From: Branchiostoma belcheri
Lineage: Eukaryota; Chordata; Leptocardii; Amphioxiformes; Branchiostomatidae
Length of the DNA stretch: 64,000 bases
Assembly (NCBI RefSeq): GCF_001625305.1
Contig: NW_017802580.1
Coordinates: 451,186-515,185 of the forward strand
Reading direction: 5' to 3'
Shown here in pieces: positions 44,415 through 58,300 of this stretch; the first letter of the stretch is position 1; the number at the start of each line of letters is the position of its first letter. Both the position numbers and the translations under genes were made by a program. The notes beneath the pieces were generated by a model. That model ran no database searches. It was given only the letters and a program-made list of their open reading frames with translations, and had not been told where the DNA came from.

Positions 44415-47400
44415 GCGCCAAAAACAATACCTCCATTTTTCATGGAGGTAATAAACAAACATTTATTTCTACCCAAGTGGGCGGGCAACACTACGGTATT
44501 TCCCAGAACCACAACAAAGTCCGCCACAAACAGCAAGAATATAACTTTCTTTAGACCTCCATGGTTCTTACTTAGTCATTAACGGTCTGTTTGTGTAATA
44601 GTCACTGTCTTATTCTCTTGGGTCCTTTTGTACCAGTAACGTTACTGGTACGACAGTAGTGACAGGACCGTCCTGTCAGCAGTGCAATACTTTATGTTAT
44701 TGACAGGACCGCCCTGTCAATAGCCATAGTTTTTTTTTTGACACGTCAATGAACGTCATAGCCAGGTGACATGTCTCACTGGATCAGTCTACTGAGGATT
44801 ACCAGAGTGACCAGTCGAAAGATTTGAGAACTATTCTTTGTGTTGGATCCAAAATTTTTATTTTAAACAATGTACCAAATTCTTGTAATATCTCTTTTGG
44901 GACAACTACCAGGGTTCTTTTGTCTACTTCTCTTGTGTTAACAGTATGCGACAAACGCCTGACGGGTGACGATGGGACGTTCACCAGCCCAAACTACCCA
45001 AACTTGTACCCTAACGGCAATGAGTGCCGCTACGAGATCTCTGTCACTCCGCCCAAAGTCGTCAGGCTGACCTTCACGGATTTCAACCTTGAGGAGCGGT
45101 CTGACTTCCTGTACGTCTATGACGGAAACACAACTGATGAAGCGTGGGAGATAAGTGAGGAAAATAATTGTGTTTCAGTAGTAAACTAGAGTTTCACGAT
45201 CTCATACCTTCGCCAAATGATGTTAATCTTTATGACTGACAAAGTAAAGATTACTCCTCCTGATTATGCAAATAGGATCCTCCAGTTATCGTGTTGACAG
45301 TACAGCCTGATAGACAGACAGGCAGGCAGACACACAGACAGACACACACACACGTACGCCTCTGAAAACATAACCTTCTTAGCGAAGGGAACTACGGCGT
45401 AAAGGTTATTTTTGCCCTTACTACATCACGCTTCTAGCAGCATACCCCCCGTCCCCGCTGATCAGGCCCCTAGAAGTTTGCTGACCAGCACAGATAGGTC
45501 AGGAGAATTGAGAACATCTTCATCGTGATATATAATACACAGCACAGATAGGTCAGGAGAATTGAGTTTATCTTCATCATGATATATAATACATGTATTT
45601 ATGCGGTAGAACAAACCATATTCAGGAAAACTCCTACCGGATACTCGGTGCGCTTTCTTCACAGCAATTGAATTATTGTTACAAAAGCATTACGATATAA
45701 CATAATGATGTGAAAACACATAAAATTTATGTTTTATTTTTAGAATAAGCGATGGAATACTTTCATATTTAGCCAGCAAATCATATGTGCGTAACACCGT
45801 TGTTATTTGTGATCTGCCTACCTTTTACAGAAAGGCTTCATGGAGCAAACATCCCGAGTCCAATAACGTCAACCCGAAGCATCATGACTGTTAGATTTAC
45901 CTCTAACTTATCAGGAAACCTGAAGGGATTTCAGGCCAACTACACAGCAGTAGAAAAAGGTACACCAACTAAACTGTTGGTTGTGTGACAATATTGGTCT
46001 TTCCTGATAACATGAACGCCAATGCAATGATCTCTAATCTACTTTAAATCAGTAAGGCAGTTCAGATATACGTAGGCAATAAAAAATTCCATCTCGTAAA
46101 CGGGCGTCGCTTTTCAGAACGGTCGTTGCTGATGGGATCGAAAGTGGACGAGGGGTTAGGTGGATTGAAGATTAAATAAACTACTACATGGTGTATTTCC
46201 ATCGCATCACAGTCGGTCCCAGCCCTCCGGCGGATCGGATCTCCCACCCGTCCTTCGGGCGATACGGAATACACCGTGCAGTATTCTATATACTTTAGTA
46301 CAGCCCAGGGTTCTATACATATCTCGTTATCACACAGACATCCAAATGTTTCAAAGGATAATTCACATGCGTTTCGCCGCTTTCGAAAATTTGGACGTTT
46401 CACGTTTATTCGACAGGATTCGGAAGTTCGAACTGATGCTCTTGCATCTCTTTTTGGTTTAGGGCCACCAAACTTTGGCTCATTTTGCATTGAACGGTGC
46501 GTTTTCTCGGGCACGTATGACATAAATAAAATATAACACTGTGTATTCGGCATCACAGTCGGACTTAGTCCTCCCGCAAGTTGGATCTCCCTCCGGCGAT
46601 TTGACCCGCGGTCGGACTGGTACCTCGGGTGATACGGGATACACCGCGTTGTATTCTGTATTTATATGTGTAATTTGTTTTGCAGTGTTATCTACCTGTG
46701 AGGTCGGCCAGTTCCTGTGTGATGACGGTGTGACCTGCATAAAAGCTTGGGAACGGTGTGACGGAAACAACGACTGCAGAGACGGTGAAGATGAGGATGC
46801 AAACACCTGTGGTAGGTACTAGGTTAGCATACGTTGATTTACAATAAAATTGTACGTTGAATAACATTGTAAATCAATGTTAAAAATCTTTAAAGCCCTT
46901 GTCCCGTGGGCATATATACACATGGGATGCACATACAGTAAGATTACCATTCATATAGTACCCTGTATATGTAGGATTTGGGGGTATGTACAACGCATTA
47001 AACCTCGGCGAAAGTCAATTAATGCCACCAAAGAGCACAAAAAATGTCTAGGGCCTATGACCTGATTCAGACATGAAATTATTGAAAAATAATGTTTAAA
47101 AAAATACCAGCAGGACAAGGGTTAAACTAGTGATAATGAATTCTTAGAATTCTGAGTTTCTATATACTATAAATTGATATTTCCCAAACGGTCACAAGGT
47201 CTGGAGAGTGAAATATTGTGTTACACAGACTTTGGAGCAACCTGAATGGCCTATCCATGACCTACACCGTATTTAAAATACCTTCAACGACATCCTTATC
47301 TTGAATGTCTTGGACTATGGTCGCTTACAGAACCAGCTCTTATTTTCTTTTACGGTTTTCTTTTACGGCTGCTGTATGCTTTATCTTAAACCATGGTCGG

Positions 47401-50400
47401 GCATGGTTCTGAACTACCCGCTAGGGCCCCTTTCTTCAATTGGGACCGAAGCATAACAGGTGTTGTACTGATGTGGTACTGGGGGTTAGACAATAAAAGG
47501 AAACGCTGAAAATAAATGTTAACCCCCTTCCATTTCAAAACAACACAAGTGATGTGTTTATGAATAGCAACGTTCTTTATTAACAAGAGCCAACATTTCG
47601 ATGACCGTCTGTCATCTTCATCAGAGCATTTATCATGATTGGTTCACTGTTCACTGAAGCTGTGGGTTATGGCTAATAAGAATGCGTTTCCAAACATAAA
47701 CAGAAATATATGTTTCGGCAATGATTTTTCATCATGGAAATTTGCCCTAAAGAAGATGACAGATGGCCATGTCCTTGACGAAGATTACGGACGACCATCA
47801 AAACGTTGGTTAGTGTAGTTGTGATGAAAGAATGTTTGCTATCGATCAATCATTCAATCAACTTGATCAAATGTTTCACGAGGGGTGATGCGTTTTTGTT
47901 TTCTCATCCAGCTTGTCAAGATATTCCAGAGTCTTTGAGGATGTGCAGTGACCTTGAGTACGACAAAATGACACTTGCCAATCCTCTCAACTCCGCCTAC
48001 ACAACGGTAGATGACATCGCAAGGTCAAACCAGTTCAATGCCTACAGGGATCTGGCGGTTTCCGGGTGTCATCCCCGTATTAAAGATTACGTCTGTGCCA
48101 TCATTGCGCCGCGCTGCAATTCCAGGTACGTTATTGCCAATTTCCGTACATCCAGCCTATTGCCGAAGTAACACACATCTTTCTTTATAACTAAAACTAC
48201 ATTGATACTAAGTATAAGGGCATTCCTGTTGTATCCACTGCATTTTCCGCGTAAGAGATCTAATATACTCCGTAAAATCCATATGTTTCCGGTAAAGGAC
48301 AGTATGTATTTCGTAAAATTCTTATGTTTACTAGTATATCGTATGTATTTCGTAAAATCCATTCTGTAAAATGTTTGTATGAATTCTTTGGCACCACTGC
48401 AATTTGTCGCCATGTCGTTATCAGTGTAGCCATCATTGTCTTCTTGTGACTTTTTAGTTTTAGTCCGAACCCCCGGCAAATGCTGCCCTGTCGGTCTTGG
48501 TGTGAAGAGGTCAAGTACTCGTGTAAACATCAGCCAACCTGGTCAATTTTCCCAACCTGTGACATGTTCCACTACAACAACTGCAACAACGTCAGGCCTT
48601 CAAGGACCCAGACTGGCGGTAGGTCTATAGCCTTTTTTCCACTAGGAAAAAAATGCTCGGATTGAGCCGAATGGATTAGTGACCAGCTTTGATCTGATTT
48701 TGATCCCGTCAACTTTACCCAAATAAGAAAGCTCGAAATCCGGTTCGGTTCTCAGCAATGTCCAACCTTGCGAGGCAAACGTTAGTCGTTGCTGATCCGT
48801 ATCAAGCCAAACCCAATCGGAGCCTTCCCACTGGTGTAAAATCCGGATCGAGCCAATCTATTTGGCTCGATCCGGACAATTTTATCCTACATGGAAAAAA
48901 GAGCATATCTCTATTTCTTTTGTGCCAATCCGAAGTTGGCCAGAGCGTTTTGTTGCAGAAACTAACCCATTCTAAATGCCCCGCCAATATTAAAGAAAAT
49001 ACTGTGCAAAACGCCGAGAGCAGTCCGTTGATAAACCAGCGTAATTCTCCCGAAGATTTTTTTTTCTACTTTGTACTTATGTCATGGCCCGACTCGATCT
49101 CCTTACATCATGGACAATATATAGTATACACAAAATAGATCGTATTTTCTCAGACACAAATTTGTGTTTTCTATGCATTCTGATTATTGTACTCTTTCTT
49201 TTGCTAACTTAAAAGTGCCTTAGCAACTTTCTATTAGAATACATGAGACAAATGTTAAATACTGTAGACATAGGCCAGTACGATCAACATGACAAAGCGA
49301 TTCTGACCTTCTTCACCTGCCGACGGTCCGTCGGGAAGTATACAGAAGGTCTATTTTCTACTCAGGAGCAGGGTCATGGAATAGACTACCAGTTAAAGTA
49401 ATAATGGCAAACTCAGTTACAACGTTTAAAAAGTCAGAGACACGTGACCGTAAAAGCGGGTCATACGTGCTAGATAACTTGTGTCGCCCCCCGTCTCTGT
49501 TCATGGTAGGTCTGTGAGCTCTTACATAAGAGCTCTTACATAAGAGCTCACAGACCTACCCTGAACAGAGACGGGGGGCGACACAAGTTATCTAGCACGT
49601 ATTACTAGCTACTACGGCCACGTGTCTCTGACGTCACGTTCCAAGAGTAGACGGGTCCATTCCGTGAACAAGGTTGATAGACTCAACCGAAAATTTGGGT
49701 AAGTCCTAATTCTGTAATCTTAGTGTTGGAAGTTAAAAGCTTAGAATTATTTCATAATGACTTGTACCAACACAGATAAACTTTCATGACAAGGGAAGCA
49801 ATATTTTACATCGATATAACTATAGTATAAAGTGACATATAACTACGGGTACAACAGTTGGATAGCTATCCCCTTACATTATTGAGTAGTATTTTTATTT
49901 GCATGATGCATGCAAACTGTTGATTTTCAAGATAAAAAAGCGTTTATGCCCCACATTCCAATGCTTGAGCAGGAAAGTTTGACATACATACCAAAACACT
50001 TCGATGCAGTACCTACTTATGGTATGCAGCTGTTCATGGAGTGAACTCAATCAAATTCCAACAGCCAATCAGCAAGAAGATTAGAGGAAAGCTGCATGCC
50101 TATTGGTTCTTGCTGTGCATGCCAGACTGATGACTCATGGATAGTCATCCCCAACTATATCATAAATTGTGACCTAAAAACGGCCAAAAAATCCCAATTT
50201 ATACAAGTTTAAGGGAGAGTATGCCAAAAATTACAATTAATTGTTGTTGTTGGTAGAAAATAAAGCATACACATACCAAATTTCAGATGATTTGAGTGTA
50301 ATACCAGGTCTCCAGGACCAAAAATGTACAGATTTTGTCCAAAAATAGCCCAAAAGCCCTATTTTACACAATTCTAAGTAGTGTACGTCAAAAGCGTGAA

Positions 50401-52330
50401 TGGCATTCTTTTGACATGTGTCCAAGGTATCCCCATACCGAATTTCGGGACATTCGGATTCAATATTATGGCACAGGAGCCAAAATGTAAATTTTTTTGG
50501 CTGAAAATAGCCAAAAAGCCATATTTTACACAATTTTAAAGTGGTGTATGTCAAAGGCTTGAATGAGGTTTTGTTGACATATGTCCAAGGTATCCACATA
50601 CCAAATTTCAGGTCATTTGGTTCTATTACCAGGGCTCCTGATCCCAAAATGTATTTTTTTTTACTTGAAAATGGCCAAAAATCCAAATAAAACAATTGTT
50701 CAAAAAAAGAAAAAAAGCCTGGGGGTATTTGGCTAATCTACCTTCATGCCAAATTTCATGCCATTTGGCCCATGAATGAAGAAATTGAATCCATTTAACG
50801 AAATGGCAGGAGGAGAAGGAGATTTGAGTAGAAGAAGAAACATGAGGAAAAACAATATGACTTCACCACATAGTGGTGAAGCCATAAATAGATGGTAATT
50901 ATTTCGTCTCTGTTCACTAGTAATAGAAGAGTACATACATTAAACTAATTGTATTTACCATTTTGTCATACAATTGTTGTGGGTGACCAATTTCTTAGTA
51001 ATGATTGATTTCTGTCGTCCTTACAGTTGAGTGCTTCAATGGAAATGGAGCAAACTACAGAGGGGACGAGTACAGAGACCCCATAGGTGAAGGCGATTGC
51101 AATCGATGGGACGCGGATATCCACCCAAAAAAGTACCCATGGTCGAATCTTGTCGATAACAAATGTCGCAACCCTCCTGTGAGCGCTCGAGACATCAGGC
51201 CATGGTGCTTCACATCCAGTGGCTTTGAGTACTGTGACATAATGCCCTGCAACAGTAGGTCATCAAGTTATACGTATTATCACTCACTCACTCACTCACT
51301 CACTCACTCACTCACTCACTCACTCACTCACTCACACACACTCACATCACTCAGCCCCGTAGCTTGCAAGACGTAGGAGTAGTCTGTCCACAAAATTTCT
51401 CATCCTCTGGCCGCAATGCTTGAATTGTTGAATGAAAAAACAGCATTTCCCCACATGATGCAGAGAGGATGTCAACAAGTTTACTTAGTATATAATTAGA
51501 CTTATGAGAGACACTGATTTCAGCCTAGTATGTAAAAAAGCAATCTTGCAGTAGCACCCTACTCATTTTATTCCATCTCTCATTAGCTTCGATTAAAGGG
51601 TGCAAAGATCCGGGCAAACCCCTGTTCGGAAAAAGGAATCCCGTCCTGAAGTTCTACTGGCCTTATAATAGAATCACGTACACCTGTGACACGGGATTCA
51701 AGTTCCCGAAGGGAAGTCCCCCCAATACAGCACGGTGTGTTCAAGTCAACGAATCAACGGGAGAGTTCGACTGGGCAACACAGAAACCTAAATGTGTTGG
51801 TATGTGTTGTTTCATCAATTGTGCTTTATCCAGAACCATGCTAGGACACGGTTTTGGATAGTTTACACGTATCACGAACGGTAACGGAGCAAATCTGTGG
51901 CATTGGATGCACAGGGACCATGCGTGCTTATAATTAATGGCCAAGCACGACTGCCTCCATCCCTCTCTCTTGGTCATGTCTGCCGTGTGCCAGCGCTTGG
52001 GGACTGAAAAGGGGCAGGCCGGTCGACTTCCTATATAATCCACCAGATCGCAAAATGCCTTACTATAAATTTCTTCATACAAGCTTGGAGTAAATACCTG
52101 TTTGGACAGGGAATCTAACAGCATTTTTAATCTTTTGCAGTCGACCACAAATACAAGCTTCAAAAGGATCTTCTTAGCGAGACTGTCTACAACGTGGAGG
52201 TTGCTCCAACAACTAATCTGTATATTAAAGCATATGTCGTTAACATCATCAACTTGGTAAGTACCAGACATGACTTCCAAATCTGCAGTTATTTTCAGCA
52301 TGTTGTTAGGACGATTTAACATTTTTACAA

Positions 52331-52380
<50 letters not shown>

Positions 52381-55300
52381 CTGTGCAGAGCTTTGCAATT
52401 TTGATAGCCTTTTGTCGTCTTCGAATAGTAACCTGGTAACCAGGGGGGGAGATGATACTATCCTATCATCCTTTGCAATACACATTCCACAACACGTGTC
52501 CCAGATGGCTGACTGTCAGCACCAGGCATATATTCTTGTCATGTTTCCTTTAAAACTGCAGCAATGGCAACAATTTGACAAGTAATTTTTGGTTCTTTGA
52601 AGTATCAAAGGACTCAATTAGTGTATGAGGCTATCTGACATTTGTAACTTATGTACAACTTCTTACATTGTGTCATAAACATTTATGCAAACATTTGCTA
52701 CAAACTCTGTTGATTGGTGATATTATACATCTTGTGCATCAGAAAACCCCAAATGCACCAAAAAGCACCCATGGGAAACGGAAGAAAATATTATATTTGA
52801 TATGATTTTATTTAATAATCATCAACAAATGCAATTTTCTTCCGTTTCCCATGGGTGCTTTTTGGTGCATTTGGGGTTTTCTGATGCACAAGATGTATGA
52901 TATCACCAATCAACAGAGTTTGTAGAAAAGCACTTTAGTTTGGTGAAGTTTGAGCACCAATTTTGGAGCAAATGTTTGCATAAGTGTTTATGACACAATG
53001 TAAGAAGTTGTACATAAGTTACAAAAGTCTCATACACTACTTGAGTCATTTGATAATTCAAAGAACCAAAAATTACTGGTCAAATTGTTGCCATTGCTGC
53101 ACTTTTAAAGGAAACATGACAAGACTATATGCCTGGTGCTGACAGTCAGCCATCTTGGACACGTGTTGTGGAATGTGTATTGCAAAGAATGATGAGATAG
53201 TATCATCCCCCCTGCCTGGTAACCAAACCTACCATTTATTATAGCTCCCCAGTCCTACATAAATAAATGCAAAGAGGATGCAGGCCACGGGGGCCACAAT
53301 AGGTTTGGTAACCAGGTTAAGCAAACTGAGGAGGAGGTTAAAACGTTGTCACAATAAGATATTTGGTTAGGAAACTATTATATGTATGTAAGAAAATCAT
53401 TTTGAATAGACTACCTAGTGTTGCAATGGGTATGAGTTTATAATAATAGTGTTGGGAGATTTTGTGACATAAATTGTGCTTAACAATATCCAATATTTCT
53501 ACATGTACTTGTAAGTACCATCAATGTTACTTAGTGTTCTTTGCCAATATCTAATAGCGTATTGGCGTCTCTTCTATCTTTTCCTTTTTAGGATGAAAAA
53601 GCTGAACAAATAGTAACATCCTACAAAGCTGAATGGGTACGTTGTAAGCTTTTTCCTAATATATATGCATATATGTATACATAATAGATATAAANNNNNN
53701 NNNNNNNNNNNNNNTCAATAGATATATAGATAAATACGTAATCGACGGTATCGCGGCCCAAGTATGACCTAAATGACAGAATAAACAAGAAATTGAAAAT
53801 TTCAAACTTCAAAGATACTTTCCTTTCTTTCTTTCTCCTCTTTTCTTTCTTTAGATTGAAATAGATAAGTTAACAAGGCATCGAAATATATCCTCATATG
53901 TTTACAAATAAAGAATGTATATTTTTTTTTTATATGTATCTGGTATTAATTTTTTTTCTTTACTATATGAATTTTGCTGGCGGTGTAATGACTTTTGTAT
54001 CACATGACAATACATGCTGTCTTGTGTTTGTATTTTACAGACCTGGAAAGATGATCGATTGACATGGGATCCTGAGAGGTACGGTGATTTTGACCACGTC
54101 TTCGTCAGTGATGAACTGGTGTGGCAACCAACATTGACACTGGAGAGAAAGTAAGGCTTGTTATTGAAATGTATAGAATACTGGAACGGAGGTTATTACT
54201 ACAACATTGCACTTTGGCTTTTTTCTCCGAAAAGACCTACAGGTTTTAGCTTTAGCATAAGTACGGACATTTAACATTTAGTAACTCTCTTATACCAGGT
54301 AGAGTTTACTACTAACATTGAAAGTAACCAACAAGCGTTACGGAGGTTACGGTCATTGCTGCAAAACATTATGTTCGGCAAGGGTGACTACAAATTATAG
54401 TGAATTTTCATTTGTATTCTCTCCGTAGAAACCAAGAATACTTGCAAATGTCATCAAAACGACAATTTATTATCTTATACGTGGCCCTCACTAAACTTCA
54501 CGATCACGGCCTTCTTACTTTAGCGGTAACGTAGGGAACTCTCCAAATTGGCTATACTCTCATCAACAAATTTACCTTATGTGATGTGATGCAATGTACA
54601 TTTTTCGTAAAACATAGTAAGTGTGGTGGGTAAGTAAAGGATCAAAGCGATTATGTCCGAGCTAGATCCATGTTTGCTCATATCTAGTCATTGATAGTGG
54701 TGACAGCATTTTGCACATTTGAATGAGGACGAACCGTAAACCTTATATCGTTAAACCATTTTAAAATGACCAACTATGACCAGGGAACCGAGAAAAAAGT
54801 GGTCTTCTTAAGACAAAAAGCACGCATGGATACAAGAGAATTAGCCAACCGTTGTAACCAGATGCAGTCGATTCACTGTTTATTTCATTTATTTCTGTAT
54901 TCTTTTACCAGGGTAGCGCTTTTGCATGTGTCTCCGAAAATGACAATTACAACGCCAATAAAGCTAATTGCATATTAATCCCCCTTTGGAGCTAAATGCA
55001 GTACGTCAGCTACAAATAAAGAATAGAGATATTATGTTCTGTTTTTTTTAATGCATCGGTTAACTCAAAATATACTGTAGTTCTAACTGTATCCCATAAA
55101 CAAAGGTATTGTTTAAATATGTAGTACTTGTATTGGCTATAATGATAGTATTGAGCATCAGTCATAACGTTGATAACATCATTGTTACAGGGATCAATTT
55201 ATGTTTTTCTGATGCATTTTCTTTTAAGTCAATTCTATATTTCCAGTGCTGACACAAGGTACAGCGGAGATTTCCCTAACACAGAAGTAAGAATAGATAA

Positions 55301-58300
55301 CGACGGTGAAGTGACCTGGCCTATAGCAGCATTGGCCTCGACAACCTGTACCCTGGACCCTTTTCTCTTCCCGCAGGACAACATGACATGCGCAATTTGC
55401 TGGACTGTTGGAGAAGACTACACAATTGGTATGGCAACTTTGAACTATCATTTCCAACACAAAAATACTCTGCTTTCCCGGATAAAACTCGTAGAATCTC
55501 GTCCTGCCGAAATCTCGCGAACACGCATAAAAACAAAGCGCTGGTTGAGTTCCTAGCGATGGCGTCCCTTTCAAGTAAGGTCCATACTAGACAGAGAGGG
55601 GAAAGTAGACATGTTATTTCTCGACTTTGCCAAAGCATTTGATTCTGTTTCTCATACTCTCTTGACCCACAAGTTACAAACATTTGGCTTTGGCGGAAAT
55701 CTTCTTGCTTGGTTTAATTCATATTCAACTAATCGTCGTCAGCATGTGGTGGTGGAGGGTTGCCACTCAGAGTTGCTCCCTGTCACGTCTGGAGTTCCTC
55801 AGGGCACAATTCTCAGGCCTTTTTTATTTCTTTTGTACATAAATGACTTACCTTAAAGGACGTTCAATGGAGGTCCCGTTATCGGGAGAGCCACACCCCA
55901 CGTACGTTAAAGAGAATAGGCACGTGCGCCGGTATGCCATGGTGAAAATTCTACAGTCAGGATTTTGTGATTCACTACAAATCACCCTGAGCGCTTTTCT
56001 CCAATCCATTCAATATCAAGATTCCAATAACGTGAAGGTTTAGAAGCGGTAGATATCTCATTCCTTGACAAAAACTTAAGTTAAACAGTCAAAAATTTAG
56101 GCGCCTCTGTTTCTGTGTGTAAAACTTCAGTTCAGACAACGCTGTACAGTACAACCAGCATGTTACCAGCTAACCGAATACATGTAATACTAATATAAAA
56201 CAGTTGATCTGTTGAATTGTTTCTTGCTTTAAGGATGTGCAAATCAAACTACACACCATGACACCAAGGTCAAAAATAAGAACTTCCTGACCTGCCTAAA
56301 TCCCGAGGCCGACATTGTCACGGGGGAGTGGACTGGAAAAACAACAGCTTCATCTTCAAACAACGAGGCCTGCCTGACGATAACACTCAAGCGAGATCCC
56401 ACCTATCACTACTCCACAACCATCTCTCCCTGTCTCATCCTGATCGTCCTCATGATCATCACCTTCATCATGCCCATTGATAAAGGCGACAGGATTGGAT
56501 TCGGCGTCACCGTGCTGCTGTCCATGGTGGTGTCGCTAGTCGTCGTTACTGGCTTCCTGCCTGTGTCAAGTACCCTGCCATTCATCGGTGAGCTGATTTC
56601 CCAAGTCCTTTAGAACTCACTAAATTCTTATGGGGAAAGAACACGACTATGTTCGGACATAGAATCCTTTCATCACAGCCAACTGTGAAAATATTCCTCA
56701 CATCAGTGATGTCATTTCTTGAACTGAAAGGTGTGTTAGAGTGCCTTATGTATCATGTGGAGAATGGATTGACCAATCGTGACCTCACATTTGAAATTAA
56801 CGAATGAAAAAGACTTTTCTTGTACATGTAGGCCCTCACAAGCTAAGTACACTTTATGGTTTTAACGTTCTATGCACAGTAACAGTGATACAGGTCTGGT
56901 ATCCAGTAACTACATCTAATGTATGCTAATAAACACATGTTCAACTTCGTCTCGCTTCGCAATAATAAAGTTGTTTAGACAACAGCCAGTTTTGCTAACT
57001 CCGTGGTATATTCCTTTATTCCTTTATTACGATACCCTTTAGCCAAAACTGGCTAGTCTTCCAGGGTTCATACAAAGATCATACAATACAAACAACATAT
57101 GACATAGTAAAAAATACACATATGACATAAAGAGGAAATTTACATTATTACATTATGTACAAATGAAAGATACCTAATTCACACTCTAATCACAGGACTC
57201 ATATTGTGTGAACAGGTGGCGGATGGCTTTTTTAAAGTTAGATGTGCTTGACAGTGATTTGATGTGTTGTGGTAGTTTGTTCCAAAGGTCGATTGCACGA
57301 TACTGAAATGTTCTTTTTTTACTGTTTGTTTTTGGTTTGGGGAGCAAGAAACTGTTAGAAGCTGAAAATCTGGTTGAATATTTGTTGAATTTTGGAACCG
57401 GTCAGGCTTTATGTCTTTAACCTTGCATTTATATCGGAAACTTGGCCTCTAATTATGCTTCTTATCTCTTTCAGCTATGCTGATCATAGTGTGCATGGGT
57501 CTGATGGCACTTTTCATGCTGTGGACTGTCTTTATCCTCATCATACACGACAAGAAGGGTCCCCTTCCGAGATGGGCACGGACTTTCTTCCTGAAGCATA
57601 TGGCAAGGTACGACAAACCTTCGAATTCTGTTAATATAAAGTCTCCACATGTGTGCTATCTTTAAGTAAGCTTGAAAGTTTGCGTTGTTAGAAATCATTG
57701 TGAAACAGGCATGAACTGTAATTTTCTAAACAAAAAATGGGATTTACCTAAATTTTTTACTGTCCAACTACATTTTTTTGTAAATTCACTGCTTGCGTGA
57801 GTTTACGCCATGCAGATAGAACTTATGACTCGTTAAGCAGTGGAACATTATTAAAAGCAGAAAGTTTGTCATGTCATTTTTTTCGCGTCTGAAATTACAT
57901 TTTTAACCTGTTTCAAAATATAAACTCATATACCTAACATCATAACATAATAAAAGTTAACCGGGATTCCTGTACCTTAAGGGCCGTGTTCTTGGGTGAC
58001 TTGACCAAGAAGCTGAAAAATGAAGAGCCAACAGGCGACGCTGTAAAGAACAAAGTTAATGACATCGAAGGGCACTCCAACCACGCCTTCAAAATGGACA
58101 ATGGCCCATCTGCCGGACAGGTCAACCCACCTCCCAACGTGAAGAACGAGGTCGGAGCTACCCTTATTCGTTTAAATGGAAGCGTAGATAAGTTAGATGC
58201 TACTGTTAGTCAACTGTCTTGTAGCATCGATGCTCTGGCAAAGGCATGTGGTGCTGATGACGATGAAGAAAAGTCAGAGTACGCTTGGTTGGCTCATGTC

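Noticed and set aside
44342-44582. Open frames over the CA microsatellite
   Set aside because: Translation of a dinucleotide repeat inside the family B element.
46062-46556. 164-codon minus-strand frame
   Set aside because: No domain; it crosses the GC-rich mini-elements, and an antisense gene there has no splice or homology support.
51741-52334. 197-codon minus-strand frame over the sushi exon and exon 10
   Set aside because: It is the shadow of well-supported plus-strand exons and has no domain.
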